Source: Bacillus spizizenii TU-B-10
GTDB lineage: Bacteria; Bacillota; Bacilli; Bacillales; Bacillaceae
Length of the DNA: 64,000 nucleotides
Direction: 5' to 3'
Assembly: GCF_000227465.1 (NCBI RefSeq)
Contig: NC_016047.1
Span: 511,001-575,000, forward strand
The position numbers and the translations under genes were made by a program. Below the pieces are notes generated by a model. That model was not told the DNA's origin. It did not search any database and saw only the letters and a program-made list of their open reading frames with translations. Shown here piece after piece: positions 18,045-27,296 of the stretch (the first letter of the stretch is position 1; every line of letters begins with the position of its first letter).

Positions 18045-18073
18045 TTAACAGATATTTTTCATATGGATATATC
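18045..18073 (+). promoter_or_regulatory. Candidate bsdBCD promoter
   Basis: TTAACA, 17-base spacer, TATATC. It is moderately weak, as expected for an activator-dependent promoter, and the LysR dyad sits just upstream. Confidence 0.5.
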
Positions 18074-18124
18074 AGGAGTATGATGGAAATGAAAGCAGAA
18101 TTCAAGCGTAAAGGAGGGGGCAAA

Positions 18125-18703
18125 GTGAAACTCGTTGTCGGAATGACAGGGGCAACAGGGGCTATTTTCGGGGTCAGGCTGCTGGAGTGGCTGAAGGCGG
18201 CCGAAGTAGAAACCCATCTCGTCGTGTCTCCTTGGGCTAACGTCACGATCAAACACGAAACAGGCTATACCTTAAAAGAAGTAGAACAACTTGCCACATA
18301 CACGTATTCGCATAAGGACCAGGCGGCAGCCATTTCAAGCGGGTCGTTTGATACCGATGGCATGATTGTTGCGCCATGCAGCATGAAATCTCTCGCAAGC
18401 ATTCGCACCGGGATGGCGGATAATCTGCTGACGCGTGCGGCGGATGTCATGCTCAAGGAGAGAAAAAAACTCGTCCTCTTAACGAGAGAGACGCCTTTGA
18501 ACCAGATTCATCTCGAAAATATGCTAGCGCTTACGAAAATGGGTACCATCATTCTTCCTCCGATGCCGGCATTTTATAATCAGCCGAGCAGCTTAGAGGA
18601 AATGGTTGACCATATTGTATTCAGAACGTTGGACCAATTCGGCATTCGCCTTCCTGAAGCGAAACGCTGGAATGGGATTGAAAAACAAAAAGGAGGAGCT
18701 TGA
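18125..18703 (+). CDS. bsdB: Flavin prenyltransferase of the hydroxyarylic acid decarboxylase system (UbiX family)
   Basis: A UbiX/Pad1-type flavin prenyltransferase that makes prenylated FMN for the UbiD-type decarboxylase BsdC. The N-terminal VGMTGATGAIFGVRLLEW is the family FMN-binding start, and APCSMKSLASI with the later LTRETPLN are further family motifs. I chose the GTG at 18125 because an AAAGGAGGGGG site lies just ahead and UbiX proteins start at this point. An ATG at 18089 in the same frame would add 12 residues and is the start I remember from public annotation. It is the first gene of bsdBCD and overlaps no neighbour. Confidence 0.9.
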   Translation: MKLVVGMTGATGAIFGVRLLEWLKAAEVETHLVVSPWANVTIKHETGYTLKEVEQLATYTYSHKDQAAAISSGSFDTDGMIVAPCSMKSLASIRTGMADNLLTRAADVMLKERKKLVLLTRETPLNQIHLENMLALTKMGTIILPPMPAFYNQPSSLEEMVDHIVFRTLDQFGIRLPEAKRWNGIEKQKGGA

Positions 18704-18705
18704 TC

Positions 18706-20127
18706 ATGGCTTATCAAGATTTCAGAGAATTTCTCGCTGCCCTTGAAAAAGAAGGACAGCTGCTAACAGTGAATGAAGAGGTAAAGCCGGAGCCGGATAT
18801 AGGGGCTGCAGCACGCGCAGCCAGCAATCTTGGCGATAAAAGCCCCGCGCTCTTATTTAATAACATTTATGGCTATCACAACGCGCAAATTGCGATGAAT
18901 GTGATCGGCTCCTGGCCGAACCATGCAATGATGCTGGGCATGCCGAAAGACACGCCGGTGAAAGAACAGTTTTTTGAATTTGCGAAACGTTATGACCAGT
19001 TTCCGATGCCAGTCAAACGTGAGGAATCAGCGCCGTTTCATGAAAATGAAATCACAGAAGATATCAATTTGTTCGATATACTGCCTCTTTTCAGAATTAA
19101 CCAAGGAGACGGCGGTTACTATCTAGACAAAGCATGTGTCATTTCCCGCGATCTTGAAGATCCTGAGAATTTCGGCAAACAAAACGTCGGGATTTACAGA
19201 ATGCAGGTCAAAGGAAAAGACCGCCTTGGCATTCAGCCTGTGCCGCAGCACGATATTGCGATCCATCTGCGTCAAGCTGAAGAACGCGGCATCAATCTTC
19301 CGGTCACCATTGCGCTCGGCTGTGAGCCGGTCATAACAACGGCGGCATCGACTCCGCTTCTTTATGATCAATCAGAATACGAAATGGCAGGCGCAATTCA
19401 AGGTGAACCATATCGCATCGTGAAATCTAAGCTGTCTGATCTTGATGTTCCATGGGGCGCTGAAGTAGTGCTTGAAGGTGAAATCATTGCCGGAGAGCGT
19501 GAATATGAAGGCCCGTTCGGTGAGTTCACAGGCCATTATTCCGGCGGACGCAGCATGCCGATTATTAAAATTAAACGAGTGTATCATAGAAACAATCCGA
19601 TTTTTGAACATTTATACTTAGGCATGCCTTGGACAGAATGCGATTACATGATTGGCATTAACACTTGTGTGCCGCTTTATCAGCAGTTAAAAGAAGCGTA
19701 TCCGAATGAAATTGTGGCTGTGAACGCCATGTACACACACGGTTTGATCGCGATTGTTTCCACAAAAACACGCTATGGCGGATTTGCGAAAGCAGTCGGC
19801 ATGCGCGCGCTCACAACACCGCACGGACTCGGCTACTGCAAAATGGTCATTGTCGTTGACGAGGATGTCGATCCATTCAATCTGCCGCAGGTCATGTGGG
19901 CGCTTTCGACCAAAATGCATCCGAAGCACGATGCGGTCATCATTCCAGACTTATCTGTCCTGCCGCTTGACCCGGGATCTAATCCATCAGGAATCACTCA
20001 CAAAATGATTCTTGACGCCACTACACCGGTTGCGCCGGAAACAAGAGGCCATTATTCACAGCCGCTTGATTCACCATTAACAACGAAAGAATGGGAACAA
20101 AAACTAATGGACTTAATGAATAAATAA
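18706..20127 (+). CDS. bsdC: Phenolic acid decarboxylase BsdC (UbiD family)
   Basis: A 473-residue UbiD-type, prenyl-FMN-dependent non-oxidative decarboxylase acting on hydroxyarylic acids such as 4-hydroxybenzoate and vanillate. The active-site region EYEGPFGEFTGHYSGG holds the catalytic Glu/Arg network typical of UbiD enzymes. The ATG at 18706 has AAGGAGGAGC ahead; the frame also has a TTG at 18700. It lies two bases after bsdB and 16 bases before bsdD, in one operon under BsdA control. Confidence 0.94.
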   Translation: MAYQDFREFLAALEKEGQLLTVNEEVKPEPDIGAAARAASNLGDKSPALLFNNIYGYHNAQIAMNVIGSWPNHAMMLGMPKDTPVKEQFFEFAKRYDQFPMPVKREESAPFHENEITEDINLFDILPLFRINQGDGGYYLDKACVISRDLEDPENFGKQNVGIYRMQVKGKDRLGIQPVPQHDIAIHLRQAEERGINLPVTIALGCEPVITTAASTPLLYDQSEYEMAGAIQGEPYRIVKSKLSDLDVPWGAEVVLEGEIIAGEREYEGPFGEFTGHYSGGRSMPIIKIKRVYHRNNPIFEHLYLGMPWTECDYMIGINTCVPLYQQLKEAYPNEIVAVNAMYTHGLIAIVSTKTRYGGFAKAVGMRALTTPHGLGYCKMVIVVDEDVDPFNLPQVMWALSTKMHPKHDAVIIPDLSVLPLDPGSNPSGITHKMILDATTPVAPETRGHYSQPLDSPLTTKEWEQKLMDLMNK

Positions 20128-20143
20128 GAAAAGGATGATCGAA

Positions 20144-20371
20144 ATGCATATATGTCCTCGTTGCGATTCGAAAAAGGGAGAAGTCATGAGCAAATCGCCT
20201 GTAGAAGGCGCATGGGAAGTTTATCAGTGTCAAACATGTTTTTTCACATGGAGATCCTGTGAGCCGGAAAGTATTACAAATCCGGCGAAATACAATCCAG
20301 CGTTTAAAATTGATCCGAAGGAAACAGAAACAGCAATTGAAGTTCCGGCTGTGCCGGAACGAAAGGCTTGA
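20144..20371 (+). CDS. bsdD: BsdD, small zinc-ribbon subunit of the decarboxylase system
   Basis: A 75-residue protein with a Cys-X2-Cys pair at the start (HICPRC) and a second in the middle (CQTCFFTW), which suggests a zinc ribbon. Proteins of this family accompany UbiX/UbiD pairs in phenolic acid decarboxylation; the exact role of the D subunit is not settled. The ATG at 20144 follows AAAAGGATG. Confidence 0.9.
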   Translation: MHICPRCDSKKGEVMSKSPVEGAWEVYQCQTCFFTWRSCEPESITNPAKYNPAFKIDPKETETAIEVPAVPERKA

Positions 20372-20376
20372 TCAGC

Positions 20377-20832
20377 GTGAACTGTATGTCAGACCGCCTC
20401 TTTGAGCTGCTTGACGGGAATCGCTTGAATGAGAAGCAGCATGAGGCTTTCGTTCTGCAAACGGTAGCGGAGGACGGCTGGCCGCACGCCGCTATGATCA
20501 GCGCGGGAGAAATCATCGCTCTGAGCCGAACAGATATCCGAATCGCTCTGTGGAAAAACACAGCGACTGCAGCCAACATCCTTCGCACAGGAAAAGCGCA
20601 GTTCACGGCATGGTGGAAGGGAGCCGCTCATTATGTGAAGCTGCAATGCGAGCCTTTGCCGCCTCTGAAAGAAGCCGAATATGACAGAGACCGTTTTGCC
20701 TGCCGCATCGTTTCAATGAAGGAGGATGTGGCGAAATATGCTGGTTTGACTTCTGGTGTCCGTATCCAGCTTCACAGCCCTGAAGAGGTGCTGAACAGAT
20801 GGGAAAAGACGCTTGAGGAATTAAAACGGTAA
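20377..20832 (+). CDS. yclD: YclD, pyridoxamine 5'-phosphate oxidase-like protein
   Basis: About 151 residues. The pattern of alternating strands (AFVLQTVAEDGWPHAAMISAG, IRIALWKNTATAANIL and a later C-terminal helix) resembles the split-barrel FMN-binding fold of pyridoxamine phosphate oxidase-like proteins. Function is unknown. Possible starts are TTG 20368, GTG 20377 and ATG 20386; AAAGG at 20362-20366 fits the GTG best. It begins five bases after bsdD, so it probably belongs to the bsd transcript, which ends in the terminator that follows. Confidence 0.75.
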   Translation: MNCMSDRLFELLDGNRLNEKQHEAFVLQTVAEDGWPHAAMISAGEIIALSRTDIRIALWKNTATAANILRTGKAQFTAWWKGAAHYVKLQCEPLPPLKEAEYDRDRFACRIVSMKEDVAKYAGLTSGVRIQLHSPEEVLNRWEKTLEELKR

Positions 20833-20837
20833 TATCG

Positions 20838-20868
20838 AAAGCCTGACGCCATGCGTCAGGCTTTTATT
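20838..20868 (+). terminator. Terminator of the bsdBCD-yclD operon
   Basis: GCCTGACGC / GCGTCAGGC with a three-base loop and a T-rich tail. Confidence 0.85.
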
Positions 20869-20899
20869 TTATATAATGAAAACAAAGGGGGCGTGAGAA

Positions 20900-21745
20900 A
20901 TGGAACGTACGGGAATCTGTCACTCAGACGGTTTTGATTTATCTTATCGAATCGAGGGAGAGGGCGCACCCATTCTTGTGATCGGAAGTGCGGTTTACTA
21001 CCCGCGTCTTTTTTCCTCAGATATCAAACAGAAATATCAATGGATATTTGCTGATCACAGAGGATTTGCCAAGCCAAAGCGGGAATTGCGGACAGAAGAT
21101 CTGAGGCTTGAAGCCGTTTTGGCCGATATTGAAAGGCTGAGAACGTCTCTTCAGCTTGAGGATGTGGTCATCTTGGGTCATTCTGGACACGCATTTATGG
21201 CTTTAGAATATGCCAGGACATATCCTGAACATGTCCGGAAGGTTGCGCTTTTCAACACTGCACCTGATAACAGTGAAGCAAGACAGCGAAAAAGTGAATC
21301 GTTTTTCATGGAGACAGCCAGTCTTGAGAGAAAAAAACGCTTTGAAAAAGATATCGTGAATTTGCCGCTGGACATCAAAAAAGATCCCGAGAGACGCTTT
21401 GTGCACATGTGTATTCGCGCTGAAGCGAAAAGCTTTTATCAAGAGCGGCCGCATGCTGCTGCTTTATGGGACGGTGTTTTCACGAATATGCCGATTATTG
21501 ATGAATTATGGGGGCATACATTTGCCCAGCTTGATCTTATTCAGAGGTTAGCTGATGTTCAAGTGCCGGTTTACATCGGCTTAGGAAGATATGATTATCT
21601 AGTTGCGCCTGTTACACTCTGGGATGCTGTTGCCGGTTTATATCCCCATGTGGAGAAGGTTATTTTTGAGAAGAGCGGCCATCAGCCGATGCTGGAAGAA
21701 CCGCAAGCCTTTGATCAAAGCTTCAGCAAATGGATGGACAAATAA
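20900..21745 (+). CDS. yclE: Alpha/beta hydrolase YclE
   Basis: A 281-residue cytoplasmic alpha/beta hydrolase. The nucleophile elbow is GHSGH (ILGHSGHAFMALEYA), and the C-terminal KSGHQPMLEEP carries the catalytic histidine. The substrate is unknown. The ATG at 20900 follows AAAGGGGGCG. A TATAAT at 20872 lies just upstream but lacks a convincing -35. Confidence 0.85.
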   Translation: MERTGICHSDGFDLSYRIEGEGAPILVIGSAVYYPRLFSSDIKQKYQWIFADHRGFAKPKRELRTEDLRLEAVLADIERLRTSLQLEDVVILGHSGHAFMALEYARTYPEHVRKVALFNTAPDNSEARQRKSESFFMETASLERKKRFEKDIVNLPLDIKKDPERRFVHMCIRAEAKSFYQERPHAAALWDGVFTNMPIIDELWGHTFAQLDLIQRLADVQVPVYIGLGRYDYLVAPVTLWDAVAGLYPHVEKVIFEKSGHQPMLEEPQAFDQSFSKWMDK

Positions 21746-21784
21746 AAAAACAGCCCGCAGATCAAAATCCGCGGGCTGTTTCTT
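21744..21784. terminator. Bidirectional terminator between yclE and yclF
   Basis: ACAGCCCGCGGAT-type arms (CAGCCCGC and GCGGGCTG) with A and T runs on either side of converging genes. Confidence 0.85.
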
Positions 21785-21785
21785 A

Positions 21786-23264
21786 TTATAAGACCCCTTT
21801 CATCGCGCGTTTGATAATCGGCGAAAGCAGCAGGAGAATGCCGCCAAGTACGATAGATATCAAACCGATGGTACCGAAGTAGGTTGTTTCAGGAATTTTA
21901 TCAAATAATCCGGCTACTTGGGCATTGATCGCTTGGGCTGCTGCGTTAGTCAGAAACCACATACTCATTGTCTGTGCAGAGAATGCAGCTGGCGCCAGTT
22001 TCGTTGTTACGGATAAACCGACTGGAGACAGACACAGCTCTCCAAGCACGACAAGCAGGAAGCTGAGAACGAGCCAAAGCGGGCTTACGAGTGCTTCTTT
22101 TCCTTGCATTGCAGGGAAAACCATAATGATAAATGACAAGCCAGCTAGAATAATTCCGATTGAGAATTTCACTGGCGTGGACGGCTGGCGTTTGCCAAGC
22201 TTCATCCATAGCCACGCAAAAATTGGCGCAAAAATGACAACAAACAATGGATTTAATGATTGGAACCAAGATGACTGAAGTTCTAATCCACCCAATGAAA
22301 GCCTTATGCGTTCATCAGCGTAAACCGCAAGAATGGTCGCTCCCTGTTCCTGAATGGCCCAGAACATGACAGCACCGATAAACAAAGGGATGTAAGCGGC
22401 AAGACGAGATTTTTCTGTTTTGTCCGCTTTTTTGCTTGTAAACATGATGATGAAATAAACAATAGGAATCAAAATACCGAGAATACTTACAAGGTTGATG
22501 AAACCATTGATCGTCAGCATGCCTGTTTGTACAGAGAAAATCACTGCGATTGCCACAATGATAACACCGATTCCAGTACCAATCGCAGATTTTTTAGACA
22601 GCGGATTCGGCACATTTGAGCCTGCAAGCCCGAGGTTATTCTTTCTTGTCAGAGCAAATACGATAAGTCCGAGAAGCATTCCAACAGCGGCAGCTCCGAA
22701 GCCGAGATGATAGTTGTACTTCTGTCCGAGTGTTCCGACAATTAACGGCGCAAGTAAACCGCCAAGGTTAATCCCCATGTAGAAAATACTAAAACCTGAG
22801 TCGCGGCGCGGGTCTTCTTTCGTGTAAAGATCTCCAACCACGCTTGAAACGTTTGGTTTTAATAAGCCTGTTCCGATAATGATAAGCACCATGCTGATAT
22901 AGAATGCTGTCGCGCTGCCCGGATAGGCGAGTGCAATGTGGCCGAACATAATGAATATGCCGCCGTAAAACACGGTGTTTGCGGTTCCGAATACCCGGTC
23001 AGCAAGCCATCCGCCAATAATAGTGGACATGTATACGAGAGATCCGTAAATCGACATAATGGCAACTGCTGTGCCTTTGTCAAAGCCAAGCCCTCCGTTT
23101 ACCGTCTCTGTATACAGATAGTAAAGCAAGATTGCTCTCATACCATAGTAAGAGAAACGCTCCCAAAATTCGGTGAAAAATAGTGTAAATAGTCCTCGCG
23201 GGTGACCAAAGAACCCTTTTTGCGGGACGCTTTTAATGATACTTTCGTTATCAATCGAAGCCAT
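21786..23264 (-). CDS. yclF: Proton-dependent di-/tripeptide transporter (POT family)
   Basis: A 492-residue POT/PTR2 transporter with about fourteen hydrophobic segments. The PTR2 motif is visible near the start (FFTEFWERFSYYGMRAILLYY contains ExxERFxYY), and FSIFYMGINLG matches the second family signature. It takes up small peptides with protons. The frame opens at a TTG at 23273, but AAAGGG lies only a base from it and suits the ATG at 23264. A TTGACA-17-TATGAT promoter lies upstream. Confidence 0.92.
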   Translation of the reverse strand: MASIDNESIIKSVPQKGFFGHPRGLFTLFFTEFWERFSYYGMRAILLYYLYTETVNGGLGFDKGTAVAIMSIYGSLVYMSTIIGGWLADRVFGTANTVFYGGIFIMFGHIALAYPGSATAFYISMVLIIIGTGLLKPNVSSVVGDLYTKEDPRRDSGFSIFYMGINLGGLLAPLIVGTLGQKYNYHLGFGAAAVGMLLGLIVFALTRKNNLGLAGSNVPNPLSKKSAIGTGIGVIIVAIAVIFSVQTGMLTINGFINLVSILGILIPIVYFIIMFTSKKADKTEKSRLAAYIPLFIGAVMFWAIQEQGATILAVYADERIRLSLGGLELQSSWFQSLNPLFVVIFAPIFAWLWMKLGKRQPSTPVKFSIGIILAGLSFIIMVFPAMQGKEALVSPLWLVLSFLLVVLGELCLSPVGLSVTTKLAPAAFSAQTMSMWFLTNAAAQAINAQVAGLFDKIPETTYFGTIGLISIVLGGILLLLSPIIKRAMKGVL

Positions 23265-23302
23265 GTCAGCCAAACCCTTTCTTAAAAAAGTGTATTATAA
23301 AA

Positions 23303-23331
23303 ATCATATTCTTATATAATACTTGTGTCAA
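23303..23331 (-). promoter_or_regulatory. Sigma-A promoter of yclF
   Basis: On the minus strand TTGACA (23331-23326), 17 bases, TATGAT (23308-23303): a near-consensus promoter 38 bases before the yclF start. Confidence 0.75.
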
Positions 23332-23420
23332 TATAATTTATACTCATTTCAAATAGTTCCATAATGGAAAAATTATAAATGTATAAAAATAGTGATTTCA
23401 TCCTAATTATTAAGTCCTTT

Positions 23421-23441
23421 TTTGTAAGGTTTGCTTACAAA
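23421..23441. promoter_or_regulatory. Inverted repeat in the yclG leader
   Basis: TTTGTAA-N7-TTACAAA forms a perfect 7-base-arm dyad about 100 bases before the yclG start. It could be an operator; no regulator can be named from the sequence. Confidence 0.4.
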
Positions 23442-23543
23442 ACTATTCCTTTATATTTTTTTAATAAAATTTTAGAGAAATGTACAAGCGGATCGGGCCT
23501 TTGTGAGTATCATGATAGTAATCATAGAGAAGGAGGCTCGCAA

Positions 23544-25298
23544 TTGGCTGAATTCATATTAAATGCGGCGGATTTCGGTATCTCAGGAGATGGTAAAACG
23601 GATTCAACAGAACTGATTAATCAATGCCTCAGTACGGCTGTTTCGAAAGGATATCATACTGTCTGGTTTCCAAAGGGAACATATTTAGTAGACGGAACGC
23701 TTGGAGGAGATCCCAATCAGAAGTTTCGAAATGCCGGGATTATTGTTCCCGGCAACCTTGAGATTGTGATGGACCCCGAGTGTATCATCAAAGTGATCCC
23801 GAACAGTTCGTGGGGTTATTCCGCATTTTATGTAGGCAAGCAAGAGAATATAACCATTTCCGGGGGACAACTTATCGGTGAACGCGATGAGCATACGTAT
23901 GCGTCCGCAGGAATAAGATCAACCCATGAATGGGGCTTTGGCATTTGCATTGAAGGATGCTCGAATGTTGTCATTGATGATGTCAAAATTTCTGATTTTA
24001 CCGGGGACGGGATCATTGTCAGTCCGAGGGGATTAAAGACAAATCATGATTATCGAACGTCAGAGCAAATTATCATCCGCCGCTGTGAGGTTCGGCGGTC
24101 GAGAAGAAATAATATTTCCATTACCGGATGTGATATGGTCACGGTGGAGGACTGCGTGATTGCAGATGCCGGAACGGGGAATGGAACAGCACCGAGATTC
24201 GGAATAGACATAGAAGGATATGGAGAAGGTGATATTGATTATGAAGAACCGATCAATGTATCCATTCGCAATAACCATTTTATCGGGAACGTTTCAAGTT
24301 CTGTTACCAATTTTAACGGGTACGGCATTTCAATAGAAGGAAACCACTCAGACAATACGATCAGTTATGGGTATGGAACGCAAACGGTAATTAAAGGAAA
24401 TATTCTCAGACGGGCGGGAGGCGCTGCTGCTGCGCCTAGAGTTGGGATTACCGGACTCGGTGTGTCACAAGGAAAAGAGAGCAGTGATGCGGTCATCGCA
24501 GGCAATCTCATTACCGGGTTTTCAACCGGGATTGATGTCAGGGGAAAGAGCGTTCTTGTCACGAACAATAAAATCAGCAACTTTGAAAACACAGGGATAT
24601 TGGTTTATCAGTCTTCCGACGTAAAGGTAGATGGCAACCAGATTCAAAACGGACTGTCTGAAACAAGGCGCAGTACCGGCCTTCGCGCAGTGCTGTCAGA
24701 TGATAGCGCATTTCTGAATAACTGCCTCATTCAAGTCATTGACGGCGTGAACATTTCCGGAGGCGATATGATCATTAAAGATAATGTGCTGAGAAAATTC
24801 AGCCGGGGGATCTGGATCGCTCAAGGAAACGCGGTGATTGAAGGAAATACACTGAATCCTGACGCGTTTGAAGCAGCCCCAGAATCATATGCTGTTTCTG
24901 TTACAAACAATGCTAGCGCTATCATCAAAAACAACACATGTAAAGAGTTTAAAAATTACCCGATTTACTGTTCCACAAGTGCGAAAACCTCAATTATCGG
25001 CAACCATTTCGAGAGATCTCCGCTTTTGGTTACCATCTATATCAACGCCGGTGTGCATGAAATTTTTGATAACACCATTTCAGTCAACAGAACAGCCGGA
25101 AATCCGATTGTCATTTATATCAACGGTTCTGCAGGCTCTATCATCTCTGGAAACACCATCAATAACCTCTCCGCAGGCACGGCGACAGCTATTCAAACAA
25201 ACACCTCAACCAATTCCAAAATCATCGGCAATCGAATCTTCAAAGGAACCATCAACAGACATAGCAGCGATACAGCAGACGGCAATATTATCGCTTGA
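23544..25298 (+). CDS. yclG: YclG, parallel beta-helix (pectate lyase-like) protein
   Basis: About 584 residues from a TTG start preceded by GAAGGAGG; the frame itself is open back to 23379 but that stretch has no ribosome site. The N-terminus (LNAADFGISGDGKTDST) is the classic start of Pectate_lyase_3 / tailspike-like beta-helix proteins. Repeats of the type 'I.GN.I..' and 'V.DC.I.' recur throughout (ITISGGQLIG, VTVEDCVIA, VIAGNLITGF, IIKNNTCKEF). Such folds bind or cleave polysaccharides. No signal peptide is apparent with the TTG start, so location is uncertain. Function is unknown. Confidence 0.82.
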   Translation: MAEFILNAADFGISGDGKTDSTELINQCLSTAVSKGYHTVWFPKGTYLVDGTLGGDPNQKFRNAGIIVPGNLEIVMDPECIIKVIPNSSWGYSAFYVGKQENITISGGQLIGERDEHTYASAGIRSTHEWGFGICIEGCSNVVIDDVKISDFTGDGIIVSPRGLKTNHDYRTSEQIIIRRCEVRRSRRNNISITGCDMVTVEDCVIADAGTGNGTAPRFGIDIEGYGEGDIDYEEPINVSIRNNHFIGNVSSSVTNFNGYGISIEGNHSDNTISYGYGTQTVIKGNILRRAGGAAAAPRVGITGLGVSQGKESSDAVIAGNLITGFSTGIDVRGKSVLVTNNKISNFENTGILVYQSSDVKVDGNQIQNGLSETRRSTGLRAVLSDDSAFLNNCLIQVIDGVNISGGDMIIKDNVLRKFSRGIWIAQGNAVIEGNTLNPDAFEAAPESYAVSVTNNASAIIKNNTCKEFKNYPIYCSTSAKTSIIGNHFERSPLLVTIYINAGVHEIFDNTISVNRTAGNPIVIYINGSAGSIISGNTINNLSAGTATAIQTNTSTNSKIIGNRIFKGTINRHSSDTADGNIIA

Positions 25299-25334
25299 AA
25301 AAAAGCGCCCCGCTTTAGGGGTTCTTTTTTTTCG
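25297..25334. terminator. Terminator between yclG and yczF
   Basis: GCCCC / GGGGT-type short hairpin with an A run before it and a T run after it. The yczF stop lies inside the T run. Confidence 0.6.
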
Positions 25335-25536
25335 ATTTATAGATCACGTACATTTCTCTCACTAATATGAAAACAAAAAATAAAAGTACGACCCATTCTG
25401 CAAACGTCGTCATCTTAAAGCTGGACACATTGTTATAAATGGCTTTTGTCAAACTGAAACCTTGAAGCATGTCCATAAAAACAGAAATGGTTAATAAACA
25501 AATCAGTATGACCCCTGTCACGCCTAATATCTTCAT
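25315..25536 (-). CDS. yczF: YczF, small membrane protein
   Basis: A 73-residue protein with two hydrophobic segments (residues about 2-22 and 45-65) and a basic C-terminal tail (YKSKKKNP). Function is unknown. The ATG at 25536 follows a GGAGGGTGATG site. It is convergent with yclG and divergent from gerKA. Confidence 0.75.
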   Translation of the reverse strand: MKILGVTGVILICLLTISVFMDMLQGFSLTKAIYNNVSSFKMTTFAEWVVLLFFVFILVREMYVIYKSKKKNP

Positions 25537-25661
25537 GCTTCATCACCCTCCACTTTTAGTGTCTATCTTTATCGGAGAAGTTATACCGCAGCCATCAGCA
25601 TGCATAATCTGAACTCCAAAAGGAAGAATATGAGAAAATAACTAGGAAAGGTATTTTGTGT

Positions 25662-27296
25662 ATGCCTTTATTTTCTAAGCAAAAGGAAAAGACCGATTCG
25701 AAAGATAAACAGAAAACAGAAGAAAAGAATCAGGATCAGCAGCAAGAAAATGAAAGACCGGTTCTCGTTTCCGCAAGTTTGGCAAAAAATATAGCGGAAA
25801 CGAAGAAGGAGGTCGGAAGCAGCTCGGACGTCATCATTCGCGAGATTAAAATTGGGGAGCAGGATCGTATCCATCTAGCTGTTATTTATATTGCAGGGCT
25901 GGTCGATAATAACACGATCCATGAATCGTTAATCGAGCCTTTGGTACAGGATGAGTCTATCCAAAACCCTCATCCGATCCAGCAGATTCTTGAAAAAACG
26001 CTCCCGTTAGGCGGAGTGAAAGCGGAAAAGAGCTGGGACAAGCTTTTTTCTGAATTAATGCTCGGCAATGCGCTCGTTTTTGCTGATGGCTATGATGAAG
26101 CACTTATCTGCAGCACTCAAGGGGGCGAGCAGCGCTCCATTCAAGAGCCGAGCACCCAGGTGTCCTTCCGCGGCCCGCGCCAAGGATTTACAGAGTCTCT
26201 TCAAACTAATATTTCCATGATCCGCCGATACATCAAAAATCCGAATGTATGGGTAGAGAAAATGAAAATCGGGTCTGTAACCCACACGGATGTCGCGCTC
26301 ATGTACATTCATGGCATTTGTGATGAAAAGGTGCTGAAGGAAGTGAGGCAGCGCCTGAAAAAAATCGACATAGACAGTATTTTAGAATCCGGATATATCG
26401 AGCAGCTGATTGAAGATGAAACCTTTACGACGTTTCCGACCATGTATCATACAGAACGCCCTGATGTTGTAGCGGGAAATCTGTTAGAAGGAAGATTTGC
26501 GATCGTTGTGGACGGAACACCGTTTGTGCTTATTGCCCCGGCCTTATTTGTTCAATTCTTTCAGTCTGTTGAAGATTACTATTCGCGTTTTGACATTGCG
26601 ACAAGCATACGGGTTCTGCGGGTTTTAGTCTTTTTTATTTCACTCGTGGCTCCGGCTGTTTACGTGGCAGCCACGACGTTTCACCAGGAAATGATCCCGA
26701 CGCAGCTGTTAGTCGTCATTGCAGCCCAGCGGGAAATTGTCCCGTTTCCAGCTGTCGTCGAAGCACTTACGATGGAGGTTGCTTTTGAGATTCTCAGAGA
26801 AGCCGGTGTCAGGCTGCCGCGTGTCGTCGGCTCGGCAGTATCGATCGTAGGTGCGCTTGTTATCGGACAGGCTGCTGTACAGGCTGGTATCGTCTCTCCG
26901 GCCATGGTCATTATCGTTGCGGTCACCGCGATTGCCAGCTTCGCGACACCGGCTTTCGCCATGGCGATTTCAGCCCGTCTCATTCGATTTATCTTTATTA
27001 TTGCGTCCTCTATTATGGGGTTTTACGGGCTGATTTTAGGCATTATTATGATGTTTGTCCATTTATGCAGCCTGCGCTCATTCGGTGTTCCTTATATGTC
27101 GCCGCTCGCTCCTTTTTCATCTCAAGGGGTAAAGGACACATTGTTCAGGGTGCCATGGTGGGCTGATGAAAAAAGGCCGGAATCAATCAGCAAGCAAGAT
27201 AAGGTGCGGCAGGGGGATGATCAACGCCCAGAGCCTGACGGTTCACGCGGAATGGTGAACAAAGATTTGGAAGAAGGGGATCAGAATGGTACGTAA
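25662..27296 (+). CDS. gerKA: Spore germination receptor subunit A
   Basis: A 544-residue GerA-family subunit. The first 40 residues are lysine/glutamate-rich, then comes a hydrophilic domain to about residue 320, then four or five membrane segments, then a short hydrophilic tail. GerK is the germinant receptor that responds with GerB to asparagine, glucose, fructose and potassium; it sits in the spore inner membrane and is made in the forespore. The frame opens at TTG 25656, but AGGAAAGG favours the ATG at 25662. Its end overlaps gerKC by 11 bases. Confidence 0.94.
   Translation: MPLFSKQKEKTDSKDKQKTEEKNQDQQQENERPVLVSASLAKNIAETKKEVGSSSDVIIREIKIGEQDRIHLAVIYIAGLVDNNTIHESLIEPLVQDESIQNPHPIQQILEKTLPLGGVKAEKSWDKLFSELMLGNALVFADGYDEALICSTQGGEQRSIQEPSTQVSFRGPRQGFTESLQTNISMIRRYIKNPNVWVEKMKIGSVTHTDVALMYIHGICDEKVLKEVRQRLKKIDIDSILESGYIEQLIEDETFTTFPTMYHTERPDVVAGNLLEGRFAIVVDGTPFVLIAPALFVQFFQSVEDYYSRFDIATSIRVLRVLVFFISLVAPAVYVAATTFHQEMIPTQLLVVIAAQREIVPFPAVVEALTMEVAFEILREAGVRLPRVVGSAVSIVGALVIGQAAVQAGIVSPAMVIIVAVTAIASFATPAFAMAISARLIRFIFIIASSIMGFYGLILGIIMMFVHLCSLRSFGVPYMSPLAPFSSQGVKDTLFRVPWWADEKRPESISKQDKVRQGDDQRPEPDGSRGMVNKDLEEGDQNGT

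Noticed and set aside
24868-25365. 165-codon plus-strand ORF inside the yclG 3' end
   Set aside because: It overlaps a recognisable beta-helix gene, has no ribosome site, reads like frame-shifted repeats and extends through a terminator.
25668-26312. Minus-strand ORFs of 68 and 85 codons within gerKA
   Set aside because: They lie antisense inside a well-supported gene, with no ribosome sites or recognisable domains. They are mirror images of codon bias.
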